Below are positions 7,421 to 15,298 of a DNA stretch of 64,000 nt, in pieces. The stretch comes from Lacisediminihabitans sp040549465 (GTDB taxonomy: Bacteria; Actinomycetota; Actinomycetes; Actinomycetales; Microbacteriaceae). Every line of letters begins with the position of its first letter. Position 1 is the stretch's first letter. Both the position numbers and the translations under genes were made by a program. The notes beneath the pieces were generated by a model, which did no database searches, was not told the origin of the DNA, and worked only from the letters and a program-made list of their open reading frames with translations. The DNA is taken from positions 1 through 64,000 of the forward strand of contig NZ_JBEPTL010000013.1 of NCBI RefSeq assembly GCF_040549465.1, in the 5' to 3' direction.

Positions 7421-9082
7421 CTAGTCACCGCGACGGATGAAGCTGGCGATCAGCTCCCCGATGAGCACGGCGGTCGCGGCCGGTCCGCGCGTGGGCGTCG
7501 TCGGCAGGATGGAGGTGTCCGCCACGCGAAGTCCCTGGACCCCGTGCACCCGACCGTACTGGTCCACGACGGCGGCCGGGTCGGCTGCGCGGCCGAATTT
7601 CGCGCTGCCACAGAGGTGGATCGCGGTACCGAGGTGGCGCAGCATCCAGTCGTCGAGTGCGGTGTCATCATCGAGGATCGCGTCGGTCAGCTCGGTGAGG
7701 CGGCGGAACAGCGACCGGTAGGCATCCGTGCGCAGGATGCGCACCGTCGTACGGATGACCTCGCCCATGCGCCGCAGATCGCTCTCGGTCGACAGGTAGT
7801 TGTAGTCGATGCGCGGCTGCACATCGGGATCGGCGGAGTCGAGGGTGATCTGCCCGCGAGAAGTCTCGGCCTGCACCGCGACCAGGAAGGCGAGGTCACC
7901 CTGGTGCGCGACCTGCTGGGAGAACCGTTTGAGCGACACGCCCTTCATCGCCCGTGCGACGCGAAGCGGATGCCGCAGGAAGGTGCCTGCGCCGGCGACG
8001 GTGCCCTGCGCGCTGCCGGTGAGAAGATACCCCATCGGCTTGATCATCGGGAGTATCTCCAGGTCGCCATCGAATTGCGAACCCTCCGGCCCTTCCGAGG
8101 TGAAGTTGAGGCAGTCCGCCATCGACTGCGTCGTCGAGTAGTCGACGATGCCGCGGCGGGGCTGCCAGCCGACAGCGATGTCGGGATGGTCGCTGAAATC
8201 CGTGCCGACCCCCGGGCGATCGCTCACCACCGGGATGCCGAAACGCTCGAGTTCATCGCGTGGTCCGACGCCCGAGACGAGCAACAGGTGGGGAGACTTG
8301 ACCCCGCCGGCGGACAGCACGATCTCTGCCGCCTCGATGCTGGAGACCGCACCGGCGTGTACGACTTCGACTCCGACGGCGCGCGTGCCGTCGAAGATCA
8401 CCCGGCGCACGTAGCTGTCGCCCTGCACCGTCAGGTTCGCGCGCGAGCGAATCGGATTGATGTAAGCGATTCCGGTGTTGAGTCGTATGCCGTCGATGGC
8501 ATTCATCGGGACTGGTCCGTATCCCGGCTCGCCCTGGTCGTTCTTGTCGGGTTCTGAGATGAAACCCAGTTCCTCTACGGCGCGGCGGAAGGCCACGGTC
8601 GCCGGATGATCCTGGGGCGGCCTCGAGATCGTCATCGGCCCCGAACCGCCGTGCACCGCTGTCTCGCCGTACTGCAGGTCGTGCTCGAGCTTGCGGTATA
8701 GCGGCAGCACCTTCTCCCACGCCCACTCGTCGTTGCCGCCTGCCGACCACCGCTCGAAATCCTGGCGTCTGGCGCGGATGAAGTAGGCGCCGTTCACCGC
8801 GGACGAGCCGCCGAGAATGCGACCACGCGCGATCGAGTACGGCAGCGAGGGCGTGAGATGCCCCATGAACGACCAGTTCTGCGGATGCCCCGGCATCGCA
8901 CCCTGCACGGTGCCTGAGTCGAGCAGTTCCTTCGGGAAATCGTCGGTGGAATCGGGCACGGGACCTGCCTCGAGGAGAAGCACCGACCGTTCCGGATCTT
9001 CGCTCAGCCTCGCGGCCAGCGGCGCGCCAGCCGCGCCAGCGCCCACCACGATGACGTCGTATCTCACCCGGAGTCGCTCCAT
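7421..9082 (-). CDS. mftG: Mycofactocin-associated GMC oxidoreductase MftG
   Basis: A 553-residue FAD-dependent oxidoreductase of the glucose-methanol-choline family. The N-terminal FAD motif DVIVVGAGAAGAPLAARLSE is at about residues 9-28. Further GMC signatures are RGRILGGSSAVNGAYFIRA near 85, EIVLSAGGVKSPHLLLVSGVG near 250 and the C-terminal RVADTSILPTTPTRGPAATA. MftG-type proteins are known from mycofactocin loci, where they link mycofactocin re-oxidation to respiration. It lies downstream of mftR on the same strand with a 15-bp gap, so the two probably share a transcript. Assignment as MftG rather than a generic GMC enzyme rests mainly on its place in the locus. Confidence 0.9.
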   Translation of the reverse strand: MERLRVRYDVIVVGAGAAGAPLAARLSEDPERSVLLLEAGPVPDSTDDFPKELLDSGTVQGAMPGHPQNWSFMGHLTPSLPYSIARGRILGGSSAVNGAYFIRARRQDFERWSAGGNDEWAWEKVLPLYRKLEHDLQYGETAVHGGSGPMTISRPPQDHPATVAFRRAVEELGFISEPDKNDQGEPGYGPVPMNAIDGIRLNTGIAYINPIRSRANLTVQGDSYVRRVIFDGTRAVGVEVVHAGAVSSIEAAEIVLSAGGVKSPHLLLVSGVGPRDELERFGIPVVSDRPGVGTDFSDHPDIAVGWQPRRGIVDYSTTQSMADCLNFTSEGPEGSQFDGDLEILPMIKPMGYLLTGSAQGTVAGAGTFLRHPLRVARAMKGVSLKRFSQQVAHQGDLAFLVAVQAETSRGQITLDSADPDVQPRIDYNYLSTESDLRRMGEVIRTTVRILRTDAYRSLFRRLTELTDAILDDDTALDDWMLRHLGTAIHLCGSAKFGRAADPAAVVDQYGRVHGVQGLRVADTSILPTTPTRGPAATAVLIGELIASFIRRGD

Positions 9083-9097
9083 CCCTCGACTCCAGTA

Positions 9098-9727
9098 TCA
9101 ACCCGCCGGGTGGATCTCCAGGCTCGCGAAGACAGTCCTCAGCACGACGAAGGCCGCCTCGAGTAGCTCGAGCAGGTCGGCATCCTCATGCTTAAGCCAC
9201 TGTTCGTAGGCGGCGAGGGATGCACCGAGAAAGGCCCACGCGATGGTCTGCGGTTCGAGATTGTCGCTTTCGATACCCAACCGCAGAGCGGCGTAGTCGG
9301 CCACGACCTGGCGCCACGCTGCGTAGCGCAGGGTCGAGTGGGCAACGAGGGCCGGAACGTTGAGCAGGAGATCCATCCGTTCCCTGTGGAACGGGATCTC
9401 CTCCGCGGGAAAGCGGTTGAACTCGACGACGGCCAGCGACAGGGCCTCAACGAGCGGGGTGTCGCTGGGAAGCATCCGCAGGAAGGAGCGCATCTGCTCG
9501 AGGCCCGCGTCGAAGTCACCCCATGGCAGGTCGTTCTTCGAGGGGAAGTAACGGAAGAGAGTGCGGCGACCGATGCCGGCGGCGATGGCCACCGCATCCA
9601 CCGTGGTGTTCTCGAAACCATTCTCGATGAAGAGCTGCAGCGAGATGTGACTTAGCTCGGCGTGCGAGATAGAGGGCTGGCGTCCGATACGCGCGCCTGA
9701 CGTTTTCGGCGCATTCGAAGCATCCAT
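9098..9727 (-). CDS. mftR: Mycofactocin system TetR-family regulator MftR
   Basis: A 209-residue TetR repressor. The helix-turn-helix lies at about residues 20-66, with the recognition part IAAGIGRRTLFRYFPSKNDL and the following PWGDF typical of MftR orthologues. The C-terminal ligand domain has several hydrophobic helices. In mycobacteria MftR responds to acyl-CoA. It is divergent from mftA with 98 bp between the starts, and that gap holds an operator-like palindrome (9748-9766) resembling one upstream of mftD. Autoregulation and repression of mftA are therefore likely. Confidence 0.92.
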   Translation of the reverse strand: MDASNAPKTSGARIGRQPSISHAELSHISLQLFIENGFENTTVDAVAIAAGIGRRTLFRYFPSKNDLPWGDFDAGLEQMRSFLRMLPSDTPLVEALSLAVVEFNRFPAEEIPFHRERMDLLLNVPALVAHSTLRYAAWRQVVADYAALRLGIESDNLEPQTIAWAFLGASLAAYEQWLKHEDADLLELLEAAFVVLRTVFASLEIHPAG

Positions 9728-9747
9728 GGAGGTTCACCCCTTCCCTT

Positions 9748-9766
9748 CGGCACTCAGTGTCATTAG
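9748..9766. promoter_or_regulatory. Putative MftR operator in the mftR-mftA divergent region
   Basis: The sequence GGCACTCAGTGTCATTAG contains near-palindromic halves (GGCAC/GTGTC) and matches GGCACCGAGTGCCATTAA upstream of mftD at 18122-18139 in 15 of 18 positions. It lies 20 bp from the mftR start and 60 bp upstream of mftA, a position suited to repressing both promoters. Binding by MftR is inferred. Confidence 0.6.
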
Positions 9767-9825
9767 TCTCAGATTAGTAACGGATTTTCGCCGCTGTAGT
9801 CGATTTCTAGCACGAGGAGGACCTC

Positions 9826-9933
9826 ATGGGACCCACCGAACAGTCAACCACCGAGACCGATGTAGTCGAGCTGGTCGAAGAAGACACCCTGGTCGAGGAG
9901 ATCTCGATCGATGGCATGTGCGGCGTCTACTAA
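9826..9933 (+). CDS. mftA: Mycofactocin precursor peptide MftA
   Basis: A 35-residue RiPP precursor, too short for most gene callers. It begins MGPTEQSTTETDVVELVEED and ends in the diagnostic core IDGMCGVY followed by TAA. The C-terminal Val-Tyr dipeptide is what the radical SAM enzyme MftC decarboxylates and cross-links to form the redox cofactor. The acidic leader (VELVEEDTLVEE) is the part recognised by MftB. A strong Shine-Dalgarno site, GAGGAGG (9814-9820), precedes the ATG by 5 bp. mftB starts 9 bp downstream. Confidence 0.97.
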   Translation: MGPTEQSTTETDVVELVEEDTLVEEISIDGMCGVY

Positions 9934-9942
9934 GTCGCCGAC

Positions 9943-10218
9943 ATGTCCGACCTTGATCTTGACCGCGGGTGGGATATCCATCCGCAAGTATCCGTACGAC
10001 CTGAGCCCTTCGGCGCACTTCTCTATCATTTCGGCACCCGCAAGCTCTCGTTTCTCAAAGACACGACCCTCCTCGCGGTCGTGAAGTCCCTCGCGGAGTC
10101 TCCCTCCGCCCGGGCCGCCTGCCTCACCGCGGGCGTCGGCGAGTCCGATCTTCCCCGCTACCAGCGGGCACTCGCCACTCTCGCGCAATCATCCATGGTC
10201 GTCGAAAGGGCCTCATGA
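9943..10218 (+). CDS. mftB: Mycofactocin biosynthesis chaperone MftB
   Basis: A 91-residue PqqD-like peptide chaperone (RiPP recognition element) that binds the MftA leader and presents it to MftC. The family pattern is visible in VSVRPEPFGALLYHFGTRKLSFLKD (residues 17-41) and the following helical segment ending in RYQRALATLAQSSMVV. The length matches known MftB proteins. It is 9 bp after mftA and overlaps mftC by 4 bp (ATGA), consistent with coupled translation of the maturation complex. Confidence 0.95.
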   Translation: MSDLDLDRGWDIHPQVSVRPEPFGALLYHFGTRKLSFLKDTTLLAVVKSLAESPSARAACLTAGVGESDLPRYQRALATLAQSSMVVERAS

Positions 10219-11642
10219 CACTCCTCGATGCTCCCCGAACCTCCCCCTTCGTTCTCGCCCCGAAAGACACACCACGCAAGACCGAGCGTCTCGTCGATCT
10301 CTTCGAATACGGCCTGGACGCTCCCATCTGCCTCACCTGGGAGTTGACCTACGCCTGCAACCTCTCCTGCGTGCACTGTCTTTCCAGCTCCGGCCGTCGC
10401 GATCCCCGCGAACTGACCACGGATGAGGCCAAGGCAGTTATCGACGAATTCGAGCGGATGCAGGTCTTCTACGTCAACATCGGCGGCGGAGAACCCACGG
10501 TTCGTCCGGATTTCTGGGAACTCGTCGACTACGCATCCGACCACCACGTCGGGGTCAAGTTCTCCACCAACGGCGTGAAGATCTCGCCGGAGATCGCGCA
10601 GCGGCTGGTGAAGAGCGACTACGTGGATGTGCAGATCTCCCTGGATGGCGCGACCGCCGAGGTCAACGACCACGTTCGCGGACCTGGCAGCTACGCCACC
10701 GCCATGAAGGCCATGCAGAACATGTACGACGCAGGGTTCAAGGGCTTCAAGATCTCGGTCGTCTGCACCAGCCAGAACATCAGCCAGCTCGACGACTTCA
10801 AGGCCATCGCGGACAGGTTCGACGCGCAGCTGCGTCTCACCCGCCTTCGACCATCCGGCCGCGGCGCCGATGTTTGGGACGAACTGCATCCCACGCAGGC
10901 TCAGCAGCGCGAACTCTACGACTGGCTGGTCGCGCACGGCGAAGGCGTGCTCACCGGGGATTCCTTCTTCCATCTCTCCGCCTTCGGGGATGCCCTGCCA
11001 GGCCTCAACCTCTGCGGAGCCGGTCGCGTGGTCTGCCTCATCGACCCGGTCGGCGACGTCTACGCCTGCCCCTTCGCCATTCACGAGGAGTTTCTCGCCG
11101 GCAACGTCCGCTCGGAGGGCGGCTTCCAGGAGGTCTGGAAGCATTCGGAGCTCTTCCTCAAGCTGCGCGAGCCGCAGTCGGGAGGCGCATGCACCTCGTG
11201 CAATTTCTTCGACACCTGCAAGGGCGGCTGCATGGCCGCCAAGTTCTTCACCGGCCTGCCGCTCGACGGTCCAGACCCGGAATGCGTGCAGGGCTACGGC
11301 GAAGAGCTACTGAAGAACCGTAAGGAGAAGGACGGCGGACCGATCCTTCCGACCTCGTCGATCGTGGACCATTCCCACAGCACTACCCGCGCCGTACGCG
11401 AGGGCATGGGACCGGTGCAGCTCACGCTGAGCCGCCGCGCCGGGATGGCGCCGGTAAACGCAGCAGACTGCGAGCCGAGTCCGCTCACCGGGTTCAGCCC
11501 GGAAACGCCTGCGACCAGCGCAGCGCAGCCTCCGGCGAGCGATTGCGACGAGAGCCCACTGGCCGGAATGAATCTTTGGGCGAAATCAGATGCCGGTTGC
11601 GCATGCGGCAGCGGAGGAGAAGGTGCCTGCGGCTGTAGTTAG
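10215..11642 (+). CDS. mftC: Mycofactocin radical SAM maturase MftC with Cys-rich C-terminal extension
   Basis: Radical SAM/SPASM enzyme that decarboxylates the MftA C-terminal Tyr and then forms the Val-Tyr cross-link. The SAM cluster motif is C48-x3-C52-x2-C55, GGGEP follows at 90-94, and the SPASM auxiliary cysteines are at 267, 274, 285, 326, 329, 335 and 339. At 475 residues it is about 80 longer than the roughly 390-residue mycobacterial enzyme. The extra tail holds a twice-repeated C-x-x-SPL-x-G motif (419 and 444) and ends in four clustered cysteines (462, 464, 472, 474). The core function is secure; the role of the tail is unknown. Starts inside the mftB stop. Confidence 0.95.
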   Translation: MTLLDAPRTSPFVLAPKDTPRKTERLVDLFEYGLDAPICLTWELTYACNLSCVHCLSSSGRRDPRELTTDEAKAVIDEFERMQVFYVNIGGGEPTVRPDFWELVDYASDHHVGVKFSTNGVKISPEIAQRLVKSDYVDVQISLDGATAEVNDHVRGPGSYATAMKAMQNMYDAGFKGFKISVVCTSQNISQLDDFKAIADRFDAQLRLTRLRPSGRGADVWDELHPTQAQQRELYDWLVAHGEGVLTGDSFFHLSAFGDALPGLNLCGAGRVVCLIDPVGDVYACPFAIHEEFLAGNVRSEGGFQEVWKHSELFLKLREPQSGGACTSCNFFDTCKGGCMAAKFFTGLPLDGPDPECVQGYGEELLKNRKEKDGGPILPTSSIVDHSHSTTRAVREGMGPVQLTLSRRAGMAPVNAADCEPSPLTGFSPETPATSAAQPPASDCDESPLAGMNLWAKSDAGCACGSGGEGACGCS

Positions 11643-11653
11643 AGCCTGATTCG

Positions 11654-11729
11654 CAACGCGGATCGACGTGACAAGCGCCTGGTCCGCTTGCGACGGAGAG
11701 CCACGGATTACCACCCGGGATCCGCGTTG
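11654..11729. promoter_or_regulatory. Nested inverted repeats between mftC and the dehydrogenase array
   Basis: An outer pair CAACGCGGATC (11654-11664) and GATCCGCGTTG (11719-11729) encloses an inner hairpin CAAGCG (11672-11677) / CGCTTG (11685-11690) with a 7-nt loop. It occupies almost the whole gap between mftC and the first SDR. It could end the mftABC transcript, stabilise an mRNA end, or act as an operator for the SDR genes. No T-run follows. Confidence 0.5.
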
Positions 11730-11752
11730 TAATGAATCGGAAGGAGCACGCG

Positions 11753-12592
11753 ATGGGGCGTGTAGAAGGAAAAGTAGCATTCATCACCGGAGCCGCACGC
11801 GGACAAGGGCGTAGCCATGCCATCCGTCTGGCCCAGGAGGGCGCTGACATCATCGCGGTGGATATCGCCGAATCGATCCCCGGTATGGAGAGGTTCTACC
11901 CGGGTGCGACAGAGGACGACCTCGCCGAGACCGTCCGCCAGATCGAAGCCCTCGACCGCAGGATCGTCGCAACCAAGGCCGATGTCCGGGACTTCGACGG
12001 CCTGAAGGCAGCTCTCGACCGAGGTGTGGCGGAACTCGGACACGTCGACATCGTGAGCGCCAACGCTGGCATCTTCATGTTCGGCGACCAGACCCAGCTC
12101 GTCACCGACAGCGATTGGCAGACAGTGATCGACATCAACCAGACGGGCGTCTGGCACACCGCCAAGGCGGTCATCCCCCACTTGATCGAGCAGGGCACGG
12201 GCGGATCCATGATCCTCACGAGTTCGACCGCCGGGATCATGGGCACTCCGAACGTGGCCGCCTACACTGCGAGCAAACACGCCGTCGTCGGAATCATGAA
12301 GACGCTCGCGCTCGAACTCGCTCCCCACTCGATTCGCGTCAACACCGTGCATCCAACCGGTGTCGCCACGAACATGATCCTCAACGAGGCGACGTTCCGC
12401 CTCTTCATGCCCGACCAGGAGCACCCCTCGCAGGAGGAGGCTGCGAAGGTATTCCAGTCGACGAACGCGCTGCCGATCCCGTGGGTTGAACCTGTCGACA
12501 TCTCGAACGCCGTGCTGTTCCTCGCCTCTGACGAAGCACGGTACATCACCGGCACCCAGCTCAAGATCGACGCCGGCTACACCCTGAAGTAG
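11753..12592 (+). CDS. Mycofactocin-dependent SDR oxidoreductase, copy 1
   Basis: A 279-residue short-chain dehydrogenase of the mycofactocin-coupled subfamily. The nucleotide-binding motif TGAARGQGRSHA (Gly-x3-Gly-x-Gly) is near residue 13. The insertion EDDLAETVRQIEALDRRIVA near 55-74 is typical of this subfamily and is thought to hold the nicotinamide cofactor tightly, so that mycofactocin is needed for re-oxidation. NAG, the catalytic Ser in LTSSTAG, and YTASK (Tyr and Lys) are present. Start at 11753 chosen over the in-frame ATG at 11732 because the ribosome site GGAAGGAG lies between them and the other copies start at the same place. Substrate unknown; related enzymes act on alcohols such as carveol. 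Confidence 0.92.
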   Translation: MGRVEGKVAFITGAARGQGRSHAIRLAQEGADIIAVDIAESIPGMERFYPGATEDDLAETVRQIEALDRRIVATKADVRDFDGLKAALDRGVAELGHVDIVSANAGIFMFGDQTQLVTDSDWQTVIDINQTGVWHTAKAVIPHLIEQGTGGSMILTSSTAGIMGTPNVAAYTASKHAVVGIMKTLALELAPHSIRVNTVHPTGVATNMILNEATFRLFMPDQEHPSQEEAAKVFQSTNALPIPWVEPVDISNAVLFLASDEARYITGTQLKIDAGYTLK

Positions 12593-12629
12593 CCACTTAG
12601 CAAGTAACACACAACGAAAGGAGCACGCG

Positions 12630-13463
12630 ATGGGGCGTGTAGAAGGAAAAGTAGCATTCATCACCGGAGCCGCCAGAGGGCAGGGGCGCAGCCACGCACG
12701 GCGACTCGCGCAAGAGGGTGCTGACATCATCGCGATCGATGCCTGCGAGGACCAGCCGAACATCCCCTACGCGGGAGCGACCGAAGCCGACCTCGCCGAA
12801 ACCGTTCGCCAGGTCGAAGCTCTCGACCGCCGCATTGTCGCCACCAAGGCCGATGTGCGCGACTTCGCCGCGCTCAAAGCCGCCGTGGATGAGGGTGTAG
12901 CCCAGCTCGGACGTCTCGACATCGTGAGCGCGAACGCCGGCATCGGTGTGAACCCGCTCTCGACCGACGAAATCCCGGACGAGGTCTGGAAAGACATGCT
13001 CGACGTCAACCTGTCCGGGGCGTGGCGCGCCGCGAAAGCAGCCATCCCACACATCAAGGCTGGAGGGCGTGGCGGGTCGATCATTCTCACCAGCTCGGCG
13101 GCCGGGCTTCGCGCCTACGCCAACGCCGGTGCCTACGTGTCAGCGAAGCACGGTGTAGTCGGCCTCATGCGAACCCTCGCGCTCGAGCTCGCGCCGGACA
13201 TGATCCGGGTGAACAGCATCCATCCAACCCAGGTCGACACCGACATGATCCAGAACGAAGCGACCTATCGGTTGTTCCGTCCGGACCTCGATCACCCCAC
13301 GAAGGAAGATTTCGCTCCGGCCTCGCAGACGATGAACGCACTGCCGATCCCGTGGGTCGAGGCGATCGACATCTCGAATGCCGTGTTGTTCCTCGCCTCC
13401 GACGAGGCGCGCTACATCACCGGCGTGACCCTCTCGGTCGATGCCGGATCCAACATCAAGTAA
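12630..13463 (+). CDS. Mycofactocin-dependent SDR oxidoreductase, copy 2
   Basis: A 277-residue paralogue of copy 1 with the same blocks: GAARGQGRSHA, a cofactor-shielding insertion EADLAETVRQVEALDRRIVA, NAGIG, LTSSAAG and YVSAKHGVVGLMRTLALE (Tyr/Lys pair). Its first 56 bp including the ribosome site (12618-12673) are identical to those of copy 1 (11741-11796). After that the genes diverge, which suggests recent gene conversion or a duplicated translation start. Loop sequences after NAGIG differ from copy 1, so substrate range is probably different. Confidence 0.92.
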   Translation: MGRVEGKVAFITGAARGQGRSHARRLAQEGADIIAIDACEDQPNIPYAGATEADLAETVRQVEALDRRIVATKADVRDFAALKAAVDEGVAQLGRLDIVSANAGIGVNPLSTDEIPDEVWKDMLDVNLSGAWRAAKAAIPHIKAGGRGGSIILTSSAAGLRAYANAGAYVSAKHGVVGLMRTLALELAPDMIRVNSIHPTQVDTDMIQNEATYRLFRPDLDHPTKEDFAPASQTMNALPIPWVEAIDISNAVLFLASDEARYITGVTLSVDAGSNIK

Positions 13464-13522
13464 GCGAAGTACAACACCCGAACACGAGCACAACCACAAA
13501 CAGTCAGGAAAGAGAAGAGATC

Positions 13523-14356
13523 ATGGGAAGACTCGAGGGCAAAGTCGCCTTCATCACCGGAGCAGCACGAGGCCAAGGCCGTAGCCATGCGCTGCGGCTG
13601 GCACAGGAGGGTGCCGACATCATCGCGATCGACATCTGCGAAGCGCTGTCGGAGAACACCTATCCCCCAGCGACCGAAGAGGACCTAACAGAGACGGTTC
13701 GACAGGTCGAAGCCCTCGACCGCCGGATCGTGGCCACGAAGGCGGATGTTCGCGACTTCGCCCAGGTGAAGAAAGCCGTGGACGACGGCGTCGCACAACT
13801 CGGCCGCCTCGACATCGTTTCGGCCAACGCCGGAATCGGTGGTACGCCGCACCACTCGGAGGACATCCCTGAAGACGAGTGGAAGAACATGATCGACATC
13901 AACCTGTCGGGCGTGTGGCGAGCGACGAAGGCTGCGATACCGCACCTCAAGGCGGGCGGGCGAGGCGGTTCCATCATCCTCACCAGTTCGGATGCCGGTC
14001 TCTTCGCCTACGAGAACATCTCCCACTACGTGTCTGCCAAGCATGGCGTCGTCGGGCTGATGCGTACGCTGGCGCTGGAACTCGCACCGGACTTCATCCG
14101 CGTGAACAGCGTGCATCCGACGACCGTCAACACGCTGATGGTGCAGAACGAGGGCACCTACAAGTTGTTCCGGCCGGACCTGGAGAATCCGACGCAGGAC
14201 GACTTTGCGGCGGCGGCCACCACGATGAACGCGCTGCCGATCCCGTGGGTGGAGCCAATCGACATCTCGAACGCCGTGCTGTTCTTCGCCTCAGACGAGT
14301 CCCGCTACGTCACCGGCGTCCCCCTCGCGGTCGACGCCGGCGCCGCAATCAAGTAA
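13523..14356 (+). CDS. Mycofactocin-dependent SDR oxidoreductase, copy 3
   Basis: A 277-residue member of the array, closest in motif wording to copy 2 (NAGIGGTPHHSEDIPEDEW, IDINLSGVWRATKAAIPHLK). It has GAARGQGRSHALRLAQEGA, the EEDLTETVRQVEALDRRIVA insertion, LTSSDAG and YVSAKHGVVG. The start is the ATG at 13523 after AGAGAAGAG. An open frame continues about 500 bp upstream, but that region is the 3' half of copy 2 in another frame. The C-terminus ends VTGVPLAVDAGAAIK, a normal SDR end. Confidence 0.92.
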   Translation: MGRLEGKVAFITGAARGQGRSHALRLAQEGADIIAIDICEALSENTYPPATEEDLTETVRQVEALDRRIVATKADVRDFAQVKKAVDDGVAQLGRLDIVSANAGIGGTPHHSEDIPEDEWKNMIDINLSGVWRATKAAIPHLKAGGRGGSIILTSSDAGLFAYENISHYVSAKHGVVGLMRTLALELAPDFIRVNSVHPTTVNTLMVQNEGTYKLFRPDLENPTQDDFAAAATTMNALPIPWVEPIDISNAVLFFASDESRYVTGVPLAVDAGAAIK

Positions 14357-14384
14357 CACCCAAATCGAGAGAGAAGAGAACACC

Positions 14385-15203
14385 ATGGCAGGACAACTCG
14401 AAGGCAAAGTGGCCTTCATCACCGGCGCTGCCCGCGGCCAGGGTCGCAGCCACGCGATCACACTGGCCAAGGAGGGGGCCGACATCATCGCGATCGATAT
14501 CGCATCGCAGATCGACTCCGTGCCCTATCCGATGGCGAACCCCGACGATCTCGCGGAAACCGTGAAGCAGGTCGAGGCGCTCGATCGCCGGATCGTCGCC
14601 ACGGTGGCGGACGTACGCGACAGAAGTGCGCTGCAGGCGGCCTTCGACAAGGGCGTCGCAGAGCTCGGACTGGTGCAGATCGTGTCGGCCAACGCCGGCA
14701 TCGCACCGATGTCGCAGCATCCGACGGCGCAGGAATGGCAGGACGTGATCGACGTCAACCTCTCCGGCGTCTACCACACCGTCGAGGTGGCCAAGCAGCA
14801 GATGATCGACGGGGGCAAGGGCGGATCCATCATCCTCACCAGTTCGACGGCCGGCCTCACCGGAATCGGCGGGAATACTCCTGGCGGTCTCGGCTACACC
14901 GCGGCCAAGCACGGCGTGGTCGGCCTGATGCGCGCGTACGCGAACTACCTCGCCCAGTTCTCGATCAGGGTCAATACCGTGCATCCGACAGGGGTGAAGA
15001 CACCGATGGTGCTGAATGACGCCATGCAGGCGTTCATCCAAGCGGACCCGGCGATGGGCCAGGCGATGCAGAATGCGCTGCCGGTGGACATGGTTGAGCC
15101 TGTCGACATCTCCAACGCCGTGCTCTGGCTCGCGTCGGACGCGGCACGTTACGTGACCGGAACCACCCTGCCGGTGGACGCCGGGTTCGTCAACAAGCGC
15201 TGA
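14385..15203 (+). CDS. Mycofactocin-dependent SDR oxidoreductase, copy 4
   Basis: A 272-residue paralogue and the most divergent copy. It starts MAGQLEGKVAF, has GAARGQGRSHAITLAKEGA, the DDLAETVKQVEALDRRIVA insertion and LTSSTAGLTG. A short glycine-rich stretch (IGGNTPGGLG) comes before YTAAKHGVVG. The substrate loop after the catalytic Tyr is shortened relative to the other copies (QADPAMGQAMQNALPVDMV), suggesting a distinct substrate. It starts 28 bp after copy 3 and is followed by a GC-rich hairpin at 15212-15244. Confidence 0.92.
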   Translation: MAGQLEGKVAFITGAARGQGRSHAITLAKEGADIIAIDIASQIDSVPYPMANPDDLAETVKQVEALDRRIVATVADVRDRSALQAAFDKGVAELGLVQIVSANAGIAPMSQHPTAQEWQDVIDVNLSGVYHTVEVAKQQMIDGGKGGSIILTSSTAGLTGIGGNTPGGLGYTAAKHGVVGLMRAYANYLAQFSIRVNTVHPTGVKTPMVLNDAMQAFIQADPAMGQAMQNALPVDMVEPVDISNAVLWLASDAARYVTGTTLPVDAGFVNKR

Positions 15204-15211
15204 GCAATCGG

Positions 15212-15244
15212 CGGATGCCGGGTGGAGTCTCCGCCCCGCATCCG
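15212..15244. terminator. GC-rich hairpin between SDR copies 4 and 5
   Basis: CGGATGC (15212-15218) pairs with GCATCCG (15238-15244), and the inner GGTGGAG / CTCCGCC can extend the stem with one wobble. It sits 9 bp after the stop of copy 4. It may be a partial terminator or an mRNA-processing structure within the array. Confidence 0.4.
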
Positions 15245-15298
15245 TGACCGACTGAGAAGCGTCAACAGCAGGACTGACTACAGAAAGAAGTTCTAATC

